Counted from the stretch's first letter, positions 17,836 through 27,341 are shown. The stretch is DNA of 64,000 nt from UBA4582 sp965657335 (GCA_965657335.1 CBFHOH010000013.1:1-64000); one strand, 5' to 3'. Made by a program: numbers and translations. The notes: a model not told the origin generated them from the sequence alone.

Positions 17836-19350
17836 TTGAAACTACTGATCGCGATGATGAGCCACGAGACGAATACTTTCTCACCGGTACCCACATTACT
17901 CGAGCGTTTCGGCAGCGGCACTAATCCGCCGGAAAATGCTGATGCCTATCGCGCTATTAAAGGTCTTGGCTTAACCATGGCCGGCATGATCAGTGTGGCC
18001 GAAGAGAACGGGATTGAAATAATCACGCCAATTGCGGCAGGTGCACCACCTTCCGGTCCTGTCTCCGATGAAGCCTACGACTATATCAGTGATTGCATCT
18101 GTAACGCCGTGACTGACTGCGATGGCATTTTGCTCGAACTCCACGGTGCTATGGTTACTGAAACGAGAGAGGATGGCGAGGGTACGCTACTAAAACGGTT
18201 ACGAGAAGAGAACCCGGGTATTCCAATTGGCGTCGGACTTGATATGCATGCCAACCTGTATCCGGAGATTGTCGACAACACGACTGTCATCGCAGGGTTT
18301 AGAACTTATCCCCACATCGACATGTTTGAAACAGGGGTTCGCGCTGGGCGAGTTTTAGTCGACGCGATGAACAACAGAGTCAAGCCCACTATGGCCTGGG
18401 GCAACTGCCCCATGCTTCCTCACGTTATGCGCCAGGGCACCGATGATCACCCCAACAAGATGCTTCAGGAAAAAGTCGCCGAGTATGAGACAAACGGCGC
18501 ACTGTGCGTTGCACTCTTTACGGGATTTCCCCACGCAGACATTCTTAACGCAGGTTTGAGCGTTGTCGTCACAACGGACAATGATCTCGAAGAGGCCACC
18601 AGAATTCGTGACGAACTGCTTGAATTAGCATGGCAGGAACGGGAGAATTTTGTTTACGAAATTGCACCACTTTCTGAATCTGTTGGTAGCGCATTCGACG
18701 CAGCGGATGAGCCTGGCGACGGCCCCGTTATTTTATTGGATCATTACGATAACACCGCTTCTGGCGGCACGATGGACACCACCGAGGTGTTAAGAGAAAT
18801 ACTCGCGCAAGGACTCGAAGACGTTGCCGCCTACGGCATCTATGATCCCGCTGCTGTGCAGACGATGATAGAAGCGGGTATCGACAGTGAAGTTACCGTA
18901 TCGCTTGGCGGCAAAATGTTCCTAGACGCCCTCGAGACACAGAGCTCCCCTCTGACCGTAACAGGTCGAGTAAAACTCATCTCCGATGGACGGTATACGA
19001 TCACCGGCCCCATGGGCACTGGATCCAAAATGAATATGGGCCACACCGTATTGCTGGACACAGGTAATGTTCTTATCGCGGTGATTTCCCGACATATTGA
19101 ACCCTATGACCTGGGCTGTTTTTCTAGCCTAGGCATCGATCCTATGAAGAAAAAGTACCTTATGTTGAAAAGCAGAATTCACTACCGCGCGACTTTTATG
19201 CCTATCGCGAAGAAAATCATCGAATGCGCCGGTGTTGGCGTTTGTACCTCAGATTACGATCAACTCACCTTTAAGCACGTCCGGCGCCCAATTTTCCCCC
19301 TCGACAACATTAATTCTCATAGCTTTAAGGATGGTTTCCCTGATCAATAA
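17836..19350 (+). CDS. M81 family metallopeptidase (MlrC-like)
   Basis: A 504-residue protein of the M81/DUF1485 family, named after microcystinase C. TTG start with AGGAG 7 nt upstream. Metal-site candidates include HETNTFSP at 10-17, LDMHAN at 135-140 and TYPHIDM at 157-163; the C-terminal MlrC_C domain begins around residue 300 (LLDHYDNTASGGT). Only MlrC of microcystin degraders has an assigned substrate, and most members, including this one without mlrA, mlrB or mlrD neighbours, are of unknown substrate. No signal peptide, so cytoplasmic. It follows asnS by 52 bp but is probably not functionally linked. Confidence 0.85.
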   Translation: MKLLIAMMSHETNTFSPVPTLLERFGSGTNPPENADAYRAIKGLGLTMAGMISVAEENGIEIITPIAAGAPPSGPVSDEAYDYISDCICNAVTDCDGILLELHGAMVTETREDGEGTLLKRLREENPGIPIGVGLDMHANLYPEIVDNTTVIAGFRTYPHIDMFETGVRAGRVLVDAMNNRVKPTMAWGNCPMLPHVMRQGTDDHPNKMLQEKVAEYETNGALCVALFTGFPHADILNAGLSVVVTTDNDLEEATRIRDELLELAWQERENFVYEIAPLSESVGSAFDAADEPGDGPVILLDHYDNTASGGTMDTTEVLREILAQGLEDVAAYGIYDPAAVQTMIEAGIDSEVTVSLGGKMFLDALETQSSPLTVTGRVKLISDGRYTITGPMGTGSKMNMGHTVLLDTGNVLIAVISRHIEPYDLGCFSSLGIDPMKKKYLMLKSRIHYRATFMPIAKKIIECAGVGVCTSDYDQLTFKHVRRPIFPLDNINSHSFKDGFPDQ

Positions 19351-19510
19351 GCTCGAAAAACGCAGCCACAGGCCCAATAAATCGCCGCCAAGAGGGCATT
19401 AATCGGTAAATTAGCTGCTCCAAGCCCCAGCGCAGCGGCGGTCTGCTGCATCCGAGGCACCCCGACCACATCAATCCCTCGGCACGCCTACATTTACGCG
19501 CTATTTTTTG

Positions 19511-19516
19511 TATACT
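19511..19516 (+). promoter_or_regulatory. Possible -10 element for icd
   Basis: TATACT, one mismatch from consensus, is about 100 bp before the icd start. No convincing -35 was found at standard spacing, so this is a weak call. Confidence 0.3.
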
Positions 19517-19614
19517 ACGGCCTCAAAATTTAGCGTGCTCTTGACGAGGATCGGTCACAAACCGCGTCAGCGTCAATATTTGGTTATCCATCTGAATAAA
19601 TAGTTGAGACAGAT

Positions 19615-21840
19615 ATGACGGAACAAACATCTAAAATAATCTACACCCACACCGACGAAGCGCCAGCTCTGGCAACCTACTCCTTTTTGCCTATCATCAA
19701 CCGGTTTACCCGCGCAGCGGATGTTGAGGTAGAACTTAGTGACATTTCACTCGCAGCGCGAATCCTTTGCGGTTTCCCTGAGAGACTGACTGAAAAACAG
19801 CGCGTGCCCGACGCCCTATCAGAACTCGGAGAGCTGACAAAGGAATCCGGCGCAAATATCATCAAACTACCTAATGTCAGTGCCTCAATTCCACAGCTAA
19901 TAGAGGCTATCGCTGAACTTCAGGCGCAGGGGTTTGATATCCCTAACTTTCCCGAAGATCCTCAAACAGACGAGCAAAAAGCAATTCGTGAGACCTACGC
20001 GCGCGCGCTTGGCAGTTCAGTAAATCCAGTACTGCGCGAGGGAAATTCTGATCGAAGGGCCCCCGAGTCAGTCAAGCAATTTGCCCGCAATCACCCCCAC
20101 TCTATGGGGAAGTGGAGCCAATCATCACGCACGCATGTCGCACACATGCGCGAGGGTGACTTCTACCACAGCGACAAATCTACTGTTATTGAGAATGCTG
20201 GCAATCTACGCATCGAACTCGTTGCCGATAACGGTGACATTACCGTTTTGAAAGAGGCAGTACCCGTCATCGAAAAAGAAGTCGTTGACGGCATGTTCAT
20301 GAGCGTCGCAAAACTGCGAAAATTTCTGGAAGAAGAAATGGAAGGCGCCAAGAATGCCGGATTGTTATTTTCGCTTCACCTAAAAGCGACGATGATGAAA
20401 ATCTCCGACCCGATTATTTTCGGTCACGCTGTCACCGTTTATTTTAAAGATGCCTTCGAAAAGCACGCAAAAACCTTCGACGAACTTGGCATAAACGCGA
20501 CAACGGGACTCGGCAGTGTTTATGAAAAAATTCAAGACGTTGGCTTTTCTTTGCGTAACGAAATTGAAGCTGATCTCCGTGCCTGTTATGAGAACCGTCC
20601 CGAAACAGCCATGGTTGATTCAGACCACGGCATCACTAATCTGCACGTGCCAAGCGATGTGATCGTTGACGCATCGATGCCAGCGATGATTCGCCTTGGC
20701 GGTCAAATGTGGGGTACCGATGGAAAATTGAAGGATACCAAGGCAATTATTCCAGATAGTTGTTATGCCACCATTTACCAGGAAGTGATCAACTACTGTA
20801 AACACCATGACGCTTTCGACCCTACCACCATGGGTACTGTCCAAAACGTTGGCTTGATGGCTCAAAAAGCTGAAGAATACGGATCGCACGACAAGACGTT
20901 TGAACTGCCATCCGGCGGCACCGTACGCGTGATTGATGAAGCGGGTAAGGTGTTAATTCAACACGAAGGTCTTGAAACAGGCGACATCTGGCGCATGTGT
21001 CAAACCAAAGATGCACCTATACAAGATTGGGTAAAACTTGCGGTTAACCGGTCACGTGCCTCGGGCATGCCTGCGATCTTCTGGCTCGACAAGTATCGCG
21101 GACACGACGCACAAATCATCAAAAAGGTTGAAACCTATCTCGAAGATCACGACACGAAGGGTCTGAAGATCCAAATCATGTCACCAGATCTTGCCATTCG
21201 TTACACGATGGATCGCTGTCGTCACGGTGAGGACACAATATCAGTGACCGGCAACGTGCTGCGTGATTACCTTACTGATCTTTTTCCAATACTTGAATTG
21301 GGAACCAGCGCAAAAATGTTGTCGATCGTGCCATTGATGGCTGGCGGCGGCTTATTCGAGACGGGTGCGGGTGGCTCAGCCCCTAAACACGTGCAGCAAT
21401 TTGTTGCCGAAAATCATCTACGTTGGGACTCGCTCGGCGAATTTCTGGCTTTGGCCGTTTCTCTGGAAGATGTCGCGGACAAAACTCAAAACCACCGCGC
21501 CAAGGTCCTTGGACAGGCATTGGATAAGGCAACAGGTAAACTGTTAGAGCTCAACAAATCGCCATCCCGTAAGACCGGTGAACTCGATAACCGAGGCAGT
21601 CATTACTACCTCGCAAGCTATTGGGCAAACGCCCTGGTAGCGCAAGACGATGATCCAGAGTTGAAGGAAGCTTTTAAGGAACTTGCAAAAGCACTGACCG
21701 ACAATGAAGATCAAATCGTTAAAGAACTCATCGATATTCAGGGCGACAAGGTTGATCTCGGCGGGTACTTCTATCCGAACGCCGAGAAAGCAGAAAAAGC
21801 GATGAGACCTAGTGCGACATTGAACAGTTTGTTCTCTTAA
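19615..21840 (+). CDS. icd: Isocitrate dehydrogenase, NADP-dependent, monomeric
   Basis: A 741-residue monomeric isocitrate dehydrogenase, the usual length for the IDH-II family and unrelated in size to the dimeric enzyme of E. coli. It oxidatively decarboxylates isocitrate to 2-oxoglutarate with NADP in the TCA cycle. Signature segments include IIKLPNVSASIPQL near 82, the conserved SVNPVLREGNSDRRAP near 136, HPHSMGKWS and MVDSDHGITNLHVPSDVIVDAS. The gene has a 260-bp upstream region of its own and ends in a strong terminator at 21877. The product 2-oxoglutarate is the ligand that PII proteins sense, which links it loosely to the nitrogen unit. Confidence 0.96.
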   Translation: MTEQTSKIIYTHTDEAPALATYSFLPIINRFTRAADVEVELSDISLAARILCGFPERLTEKQRVPDALSELGELTKESGANIIKLPNVSASIPQLIEAIAELQAQGFDIPNFPEDPQTDEQKAIRETYARALGSSVNPVLREGNSDRRAPESVKQFARNHPHSMGKWSQSSRTHVAHMREGDFYHSDKSTVIENAGNLRIELVADNGDITVLKEAVPVIEKEVVDGMFMSVAKLRKFLEEEMEGAKNAGLLFSLHLKATMMKISDPIIFGHAVTVYFKDAFEKHAKTFDELGINATTGLGSVYEKIQDVGFSLRNEIEADLRACYENRPETAMVDSDHGITNLHVPSDVIVDASMPAMIRLGGQMWGTDGKLKDTKAIIPDSCYATIYQEVINYCKHHDAFDPTTMGTVQNVGLMAQKAEEYGSHDKTFELPSGGTVRVIDEAGKVLIQHEGLETGDIWRMCQTKDAPIQDWVKLAVNRSRASGMPAIFWLDKYRGHDAQIIKKVETYLEDHDTKGLKIQIMSPDLAIRYTMDRCRHGEDTISVTGNVLRDYLTDLFPILELGTSAKMLSIVPLMAGGGLFETGAGGSAPKHVQQFVAENHLRWDSLGEFLALAVSLEDVADKTQNHRAKVLGQALDKATGKLLELNKSPSRKTGELDNRGSHYYLASYWANALVAQDDDPELKEAFKELAKALTDNEDQIVKELIDIQGDKVDLGGYFYPNAEKAEKAMRPSATLNSLFS

Positions 21841-21876
21841 CACGATAGTCTAAGCAGTTTCACTTTCGTAAATCGC

Positions 21877-21912
21877 AAGCCCCCGTTGTATCTTTACTTC
21901 GGGGGCTTTTTT
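21877..21912 (+). terminator. Rho-independent terminator after icd
   Basis: AAGCCCCCG / CGGGGGCTT forms a 9-bp stem with a 14-nt loop followed by TTTTTT. On the opposite strand the A-rich side gives no comparable T-run for the convergent FAH gene, though the stem could still serve both. Confidence 0.93.
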
Positions 21913-21922
21913 ATGTCCGTGC

Positions 21923-22840
21923 CTAAAGCGCAGGCAGTATGATCTGCTTTTGCGCGCCAAGACCCTCAATGCCAATTTCAACGATATCCCCGGGCTCTAA
22001 ATAAGTCGGTGGCGTCATGCCAGCACCGACCCCTGCCGGTGTACCGGTGAATATCGCGTCTCCGGGTTTTAACGTCATAAATTGGCTGACGTAGCTTACG
22101 ATGGTCGCGGCACCGAATATCATATTTTCGGTGCTGCTATTTTGGCGGATTTCACCATTCACCTTTGACCAAATTCTCAAACTTTGTACGTTCGCGAGCG
22201 CTTCAGGTGTGACCAACCAGGGTCCAATGGGCGCAAATGTATCAGCGCTTTTTCCCTTCACAAATTGACCGCCGCGTTCTCTTTGAAATTCTCTTTCAGA
22301 GACATCATGTCCAACGGCAAAACCCGCGACGTAATCCAGCGCTTCGGCTTCATCAACGTATCGCGCTGTGCGACCGATTATAATGACCAACTCAGCTTCA
22401 TAGTCGAGTTTGCGCGATGCTCGTGGGGTTTGCACTGGATCATAAGGACCATGCAACGCAGAAACTGCTTTCATGAACACAAGAGGTTCTTTAGGCAATG
22501 TAGTCGTCATTTCAGAGGCATGCGCTTTATAATTAAATCCGATAGCAATTATTTTGCTTGTGCCCACTACTGGCAATCCAATTCGGGGATCTCCCTGTAC
22601 TATTGGAAGCGTTAGAATATCGATGTCTTTGAGCTTAGGAATCATCGCCAGCGTGTCGGGGTCAAAGTCCTTAATATGCTGAGACAAATCCCTAATACGA
22701 CCTTGATCATCGAGCAATCCGGGTTGTTCAGCGCCAACAGGTCCATATCTCAATAGCTTCAAACCCGCAGCATTGGCGGACAGCTGAAGCAGGATCAAGC
22801 TAACGGCCAAAGCCACCGATGCCACATAATTGGTTTTCAT
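21923..22840 (-). CDS. Fumarylacetoacetate hydrolase family protein with signal peptide
   Basis: A 305-residue protein of the FAH superfamily of metal-dependent C-C or C-O cleaving enzymes and isomerases. ATG 22840 is the better start than 22873, since GAGG precedes it. The first 25 residues form a clear signal peptide ending SANAA; right after it comes LKLLRYGPVG, which is where cytoplasmic relatives normally begin with MKLLRYGP. Metal ligands of the family are present: Glu148 and Glu150 in DYEAELV, and Asp179 in VGHDVSER; the loop GFNYKAHASE is also seen. So an active-looking hydrolase seems to be exported, which is unusual. It is divergent from an amidohydrolase gene, probably in the same catabolic region. 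Confidence 0.87.
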   Translation of the reverse strand: MKTNYVASVALAVSLILLQLSANAAGLKLLRYGPVGAEQPGLLDDQGRIRDLSQHIKDFDPDTLAMIPKLKDIDILTLPIVQGDPRIGLPVVGTSKIIAIGFNYKAHASEMTTTLPKEPLVFMKAVSALHGPYDPVQTPRASRKLDYEAELVIIIGRTARYVDEAEALDYVAGFAVGHDVSEREFQRERGGQFVKGKSADTFAPIGPWLVTPEALANVQSLRIWSKVNGEIRQNSSTENMIFGAATIVSYVSQFMTLKPGDAIFTGTPAGVGAGMTPPTYLEPGDIVEIGIEGLGAQKQIILPAL

Positions 22841-22971
22841 ACCTACCTCACTCATTGTTATCCCGTCGATCATACGTCACGTGACAGAGGTTTGGCGAAT
22901 CTGCAGGATTGAAATTTACGTTAAAAGGACGCATGCTTTTCCGCTCGATTTTGACTTAATGAGCCTTCGAC

Positions 22972-23979
22972 ATGCCCCGAAATGAATGGTTAGCCCAGAT
23001 AAAAGAAGACATTATTGAACCGAACTTGCCGATCTGTGATCCCCATCATCATCTGTGGGATACACCAGCAGAAAGATACTTACTCGACCAAATTCTGGAA
23101 GACACCAATCAAGGTCACAACATCGTGAGCACCGTTTTCGTCGAGTGTAATTCAATGCTTCGCGCAAACGGACCCGAGGAGTTCAAAGTCATCGGTGAGA
23201 CGGAATTTGTTCAGGGCATCGCAGCGATGAGCGCCAGCGGTCAATTCGGCCACACCCGAGTCGCCGACGGCATCGTGAGTCACGCCGACCTTACGCTTGG
23301 TGCAGCGGTACGACCTGTACTCGAAGCACATATCGCCGCCAGCCACAATCGCTTCAAGGGCATCAGACATGCCGCAGGATGGCACTCAGACAGCGCTATC
23401 CGGAACTCTCATTCGCACCCAACCGAGCACCTGATGCTTGACGATCAGTTTCAAGCCGGGTTTCAAGTACTCTCGGATATGGGACTCACCTTCGACGCCT
23501 GGTTTTACCACGAGCAGTTACCGGAGTTTATCGAGCTTGCCAACAACTTTCCCAACGCGACCATTATCCTCGATCACTTCGGTGGTCCACTAGGCATTGG
23601 TCCCTACCAAGGTAAACAAGGCGAAGTGTACAAGAGGTGGAGCGAATTAGTCGCCCCCTTAAAACACACCCCTAACGTTTTCTTTAAGCTAGGCGGTATT
23701 AACATGAAAGTGAACGGATTTGAGTGGCACAAGCAACCTCAACCACCCTCTTCCGACCAACTTGTGGATGCAACCGCGCGGTACTACGAGTTTTGCATCG
23801 ATAACTTTGGTGCCGATAGATGTATGTTTGAAAGCAACTTTCCGGTCGATAAAGACTCTTGCTCATATCATGTGCTTTGGAACGCCTTTAAAAAAATGAG
23901 CAGAGGCTATAGCGACAGTGAAAGGCAATCACTATTTCACGATACAGCAACGAAGGTCTATTCGTTAACCGCCGCTTAA
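22972..23979 (+). CDS. Amidohydrolase family protein (amidohydrolase 2, COG3618)
   Basis: A 335-residue TIM-barrel hydrolase or decarboxylase of the amidohydrolase 2 family, cytoplasmic. The N-terminal metal motif is CDPHHHLWD (22-30), a later strand gives FKGIRHAAGWH, another IILDHFGGPLG carries a metal histidine, and the C-terminal MFESNFPVDK holds the conserved acid. Members act on lactones (for example 2-pyrone-4,6-dicarboxylate) and cyclic or aromatic carboxylates; the exact substrate here is not known. It heads a run of co-directional catabolic genes to 27341 and is divergent from the FAH gene, which suits a joint ring-cleavage or lactone pathway. Confidence 0.87.
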   Translation: MPRNEWLAQIKEDIIEPNLPICDPHHHLWDTPAERYLLDQILEDTNQGHNIVSTVFVECNSMLRANGPEEFKVIGETEFVQGIAAMSASGQFGHTRVADGIVSHADLTLGAAVRPVLEAHIAASHNRFKGIRHAAGWHSDSAIRNSHSHPTEHLMLDDQFQAGFQVLSDMGLTFDAWFYHEQLPEFIELANNFPNATIILDHFGGPLGIGPYQGKQGEVYKRWSELVAPLKHTPNVFFKLGGINMKVNGFEWHKQPQPPSSDQLVDATARYYEFCIDNFGADRCMFESNFPVDKDSCSYHVLWNAFKKMSRGYSDSERQSLFHDTATKVYSLTAA

Positions 23980-24057
23980 CAAATTGACACAACGAGCAAA
24001 TTTCCCAATTATGACTTCATAAGCAAATCCAGATAGAACAAAACCGGAGGAAAAACG

Positions 24058-24915
24058 ATGCAAACGGGCACTTTTACAGGATTTGAGGTAACAGTCACTG
24101 ACCCAGGTATCGCGTGGATTGAGTTTAACGAACCTGAGAAACTGAACGGCATGAGCATTGGCAAGAAGCGTGATCTAATTGAAACGCTGACTCAGGCACA
24201 GATGGATAATGCTATCAGGGTCATTGTGTTTATCGGCCAAGGGAGAGGGTTTTGCGCAGGGGACGACCTCAAAGCCTACTCCAGAGGTGCTGCTAGTGCC
24301 GATGCACTTATGGCCCCTATCCCACCGGGACACGACAATGCGCTTGGTACATATAATGCCTTAAGACACATTTCACAGGCTTTGAATCAGAAAATTCGGA
24401 GCCTGGACAAATTGACCATTGCTGCCATCAATGGCGTGACCATTCAGACCGGGCTCTCTTTGGCGCTGGCCTGCGATTTTAAAATTGCCGCACAATCAGC
24501 AAAGCTTGGCAGTGCGACTCTCCGCTTTGGCCTGCTGCCGGACGAAGGGGGACAATACTTGTTAATGCAACACCTCGGGCTGGCAAAAACAATGGACTTC
24601 ATCATGCGTAAACGGATCGTAAATGCCGACGAAGCCCTGTCGTTAGGGCTTGTCAACTCAGTTGTTCCGGACAACGATTTGAGAGCTGAAGCAGCGGCAC
24701 TTGCCGAGGAATTTGCCAACGGACCACAAGTATCAATGCGCATGATGAAACGTTCAATTTACCAGGCAGCAGAATTAACTTTCGATCAGGCTTGTGACGA
24801 AATCGCTGCAAAAACGGCTGTCACGGATCATCATCCCGATACAAAAGAGGGTGTCAGCGCATTTCATGAAAAACGCACACCGATGTTTAACGCCTGGTTG
24901 AACCAGATTAAATAA
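24058..24915 (+). CDS. Enoyl-CoA hydratase/isomerase family protein
   Basis: A 285-residue crotonase-fold protein preceded by a strong GGAGGAAAAACG ribosome-binding site. Oxyanion-hole elements are GRGFCAGDDLKAY (about 63-75) and the second-helix region IAAINGVTIQTGLSLALACD; the acid in the active-site loop is at GLLPDEGGQYLL. Such an Asp-Glu-Gly-Gly segment resembles isomerase or hydratase members acting on ring-derived acyl-CoAs, such as PaaG, but the exact reaction cannot be assigned. It is the second gene in the catabolic cluster; 15 bp separate it from the methyltransferase gene that follows. Confidence 0.88.
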   Translation: MQTGTFTGFEVTVTDPGIAWIEFNEPEKLNGMSIGKKRDLIETLTQAQMDNAIRVIVFIGQGRGFCAGDDLKAYSRGAASADALMAPIPPGHDNALGTYNALRHISQALNQKIRSLDKLTIAAINGVTIQTGLSLALACDFKIAAQSAKLGSATLRFGLLPDEGGQYLLMQHLGLAKTMDFIMRKRIVNADEALSLGLVNSVVPDNDLRAEAAALAEEFANGPQVSMRMMKRSIYQAAELTFDQACDEIAAKTAVTDHHPDTKEGVSAFHEKRTPMFNAWLNQIK

Positions 24916-24930
24916 TTTTGTGGAGTTAAC

Positions 24931-25575
24931 TTGAGTCGCAAACCACCAGAACTACCAGAGCAGTTTTTCAAGCGTCAGGATGAATCCAGCGACGATTTGT
25001 TTTACGAGTACCCACGCTTTGAGACACATATCGACGACAGTACGATAGACAATCTAACCGAATTCTATCGTGAAGCATTGGCGCCTGAGGACCGTGTGCT
25101 TGACCTGATGTCCTCATGGATATCCCATTTGCCACCAGAAACACGTTACCAGCAAGTTTCAGGGCTTGGTATGAATGAAGCAGAGCTAGCCCGCAATGAA
25201 CGCCTAGATGACTATGTCGTGCAGAATTTAAATGAAAGCCCATCATTACCCTATGACAATGACAGTTTTGATGTCGTAACAATTGTTGTTTCTGTTCAGT
25301 ACCTAATTCGCCCATTTGAAGTCTTCGAGGAAATAGCCAGAGTGCTTGCGCCTGAGGGTCGGTGTATTGTCGCGATGTCTCACCGACTGTTTCCTACTAA
25401 AGCCGTTTATGCTTTTCAAATGCTATCACCTGAAGACAGGTGCCGCATTGTCGCCGCATATATGAAAAATACAGAACAGTTCGAAGAGACCGAAAGTCTC
25501 GACCGCTCGCCTTCGGTGGGTGACCCGTTGTGGCTGGTGAGAGGGAGTCTCTTCTCACTACCGCAGAATTTATGA
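24931..25575 (+). CDS. SAM-dependent methyltransferase-like protein
   Basis: A 214-residue protein of the class I methyltransferase fold. TTG start with GGAGTT 5 nt upstream, 15 bp after the previous stop. Motif I is unusual: VLDLMSSWISHLP replaces the glycine-rich loop, while later elements such as LPYDNDSFDVVTIVVSVQYL and the helix VFEEIARVLAPEGRC are typical. Proteins of this subtype are widespread but of unknown substrate, and cofactor binding might be altered by the missing glycines. It sits inside the catabolic cluster between two crotonase genes, so it is probably co-transcribed with them. Confidence 0.75.
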   Translation: MSRKPPELPEQFFKRQDESSDDLFYEYPRFETHIDDSTIDNLTEFYREALAPEDRVLDLMSSWISHLPPETRYQQVSGLGMNEAELARNERLDDYVVQNLNESPSLPYDNDSFDVVTIVVSVQYLIRPFEVFEEIARVLAPEGRCIVAMSHRLFPTKAVYAFQMLSPEDRCRIVAAYMKNTEQFEETESLDRSPSVGDPLWLVRGSLFSLPQNL

Positions 25576-25620
25576 CACAAATACAAACATACGAATCATT
25601 AAACTATCTGAGTGAAACCT

Positions 25621-26469
25621 ATGACATACACATGCTTTGATGTAACTATCGAAAATAATATCGCCCATATCGTGATGAACCGACCTGAAAAACGCAACAG
25701 CATGAACGTCGCCTTTTGGGACGAACTTCCGGCAATCGTTCAGGATATCGATAACAAGAGTCTTGCTCGTGTCATTGTTATCTCGTCTACCGGACCGCAT
25801 TTTTCCTCGGGTCTCGATATCAGTGCATTCCTCTCGGGCGACAACACAAATCCCACAGGCACGAAACCAGACCCTAAAGAAAAGCGCGTGAAAGGCGAAA
25901 AAATGTATCAAAACATTAAGCACATGCAAAAGAGCTTTTCGGTGCTGGAAGAGTGCCGAATACCCGTCTTGGCAGCAATTCAAGGCGGTTGTATCGGGGG
26001 CGGCATTGATCTCACAACAGCATGTGACATGCGCTACGCAAGTGCTGAGGCATTTTTCACCGTCTACGAAATTAATATTGGCATGACAGCTGATGTGGGC
26101 ACTTTCCCACGACTTGTAAAACTCATTCCAGAGGGCATCGTTCGTGAGTTATGTTACACGGGAAGGCGCATGCCAGCGGAGGAAGCAAAAAGTGCAGGTT
26201 TAGTAAACAACGTGTTTCCGGACCAAGACACCATGTTGGCTGAGGTCATGAAAATCGCTGCTGAGATTGCAAGCAAGGCACCGCTCGCCTTGTATGGATG
26301 TAAACGCATGATTAACTACGCGCGAGACCACTCAACAGCAGATGGGCTAGATTATATTAGTATCTGGAACGCCAGCATGCTGCAACCCGAAGAAATGATG
26401 GAGGCTATTTCCGCGAACACCGAAAAAAGAACGGGCGACTTCGCCGAACTGCCGGTCAAACGCGCTTAA
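25621..26469 (+). CDS. Delta(3,5)-Delta(2,4)-dienoyl-CoA isomerase-like crotonase
   Basis: A 282-residue crotonase-fold protein. The frame begins at GTG 25612, but ATG 25621 has GAG at a normal distance and is chosen. The active-site stretch EINIGMTADVGTFPRLVKLI closely follows the pattern of dienoyl-CoA isomerase (ECH1), with its two acidic residues, and the later block ELCYTGRRMPAEEA also matches. That enzyme moves double bonds in odd-numbered unsaturated acyl-CoAs during beta-oxidation. Oxyanion elements GPHFSSGLDISAFL and GGCIGGGIDLTTACD are seen. It may handle an unsaturated acyl-CoA intermediate of this cluster. Assigned on motif similarity only. Confidence 0.85.
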   Translation: MTYTCFDVTIENNIAHIVMNRPEKRNSMNVAFWDELPAIVQDIDNKSLARVIVISSTGPHFSSGLDISAFLSGDNTNPTGTKPDPKEKRVKGEKMYQNIKHMQKSFSVLEECRIPVLAAIQGGCIGGGIDLTTACDMRYASAEAFFTVYEINIGMTADVGTFPRLVKLIPEGIVRELCYTGRRMPAEEAKSAGLVNNVFPDQDTMLAEVMKIAAEIASKAPLALYGCKRMINYARDHSTADGLDYISIWNASMLQPEEMMEAISANTEKRTGDFAELPVKRA

Positions 26470-26546
26470 CTTATCCCGAACAAGATTGGCTGGCGACTAG
26501 GGCACAGTGACACAACCTAACACGACATTTTGAGGACAAATTACGA

Positions 26547-27341
26547 ATGGGTAGATTAAGCGGCAAAAGAGCAATTGTAACGGGCGCGGGCAGTGGTATT
26601 GGTAGAGCAACAACAAAATTGTTCGCTAACGAAGGGGCAAAGGTCTTAGCTATTGATCTTAATGCGGCGGGGTTGACCGAGACCTGCGACAGCCTCGATG
26701 TGGGCACAGAAAGTAATGTAGAAACAATGACCGCGGACGTCGGCGATGAGAGTCAGGTTGCGGGTTTTATAGACCGATGCATCGGCCTATTCGGTGGTTT
26801 GGACGTGATTTATGCAAATGCTGGTATTTCCGGCGGCGCAGTGCCGCTATTTGAACAGACCCCCGAACAATGGCAAGAAATCCTTCGGATTAATTTGATT
26901 GGCCCCTTTCTCGCAGTGAAACATGCAGGCAAACACATGGCGAAACAAGGCTCAGGCAGCATCATTTGCACAGCCTCTGTCGCGGGCATACGCGCAAACG
27001 CCGGCGGTTCGCCCTACTCCGCCAGTAAAGCTGGCGTTATTAGTTTAGTACAGACCGTCAGTAACCAACTTGCCGGTACTGGCATAAGAATCAATGCCAT
27101 TTGCCCGGGCTTAATTGAGACAGGCATGACAAAGCCCATCTTCGATGGCGCAAGGTCTAGGGGCAACGAGGATAGAATCGGACAGTTGAACCCAACCAAG
27201 CGCTATGGCATCCCTCAAGAAATAGCGAATATGGCTCTATTTCTCGCCAGCGATGAAGCAAGCTATGTCAACGGACAAGCCTTTCCGGTCGATGGTGGGC
27301 TATCCAGCACTCATCCCTTTGTGCCGCCGAGAGCAAACTGA
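26547..27341 (+). CDS. SDR family NAD(P)-dependent oxidoreductase
   Basis: A 264-residue classical short-chain dehydrogenase. Cofactor motif TGAGSGIG lies at 12-19; the aspartate in AIDLN after the second strand suggests NAD preference. The catalytic tetrad is present: Asn in NAGISGG region, Ser in CTASVAG, Tyr and Lys in YSASKAG. C-terminal PVDGGLSSTHPF is the usual end. It is the last intact gene of the catabolic cluster and is likely to oxidise a hydroxy intermediate, possibly the 3-hydroxyacyl-CoA made by the neighbouring crotonases. Substrate unknown. Confidence 0.9.
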   Translation: MGRLSGKRAIVTGAGSGIGRATTKLFANEGAKVLAIDLNAAGLTETCDSLDVGTESNVETMTADVGDESQVAGFIDRCIGLFGGLDVIYANAGISGGAVPLFEQTPEQWQEILRINLIGPFLAVKHAGKHMAKQGSGSIICTASVAGIRANAGGSPYSASKAGVISLVQTVSNQLAGTGIRINAICPGLIETGMTKPIFDGARSRGNEDRIGQLNPTKRYGIPQEIANMALFLASDEASYVNGQAFPVDGGLSSTHPFVPPRAN

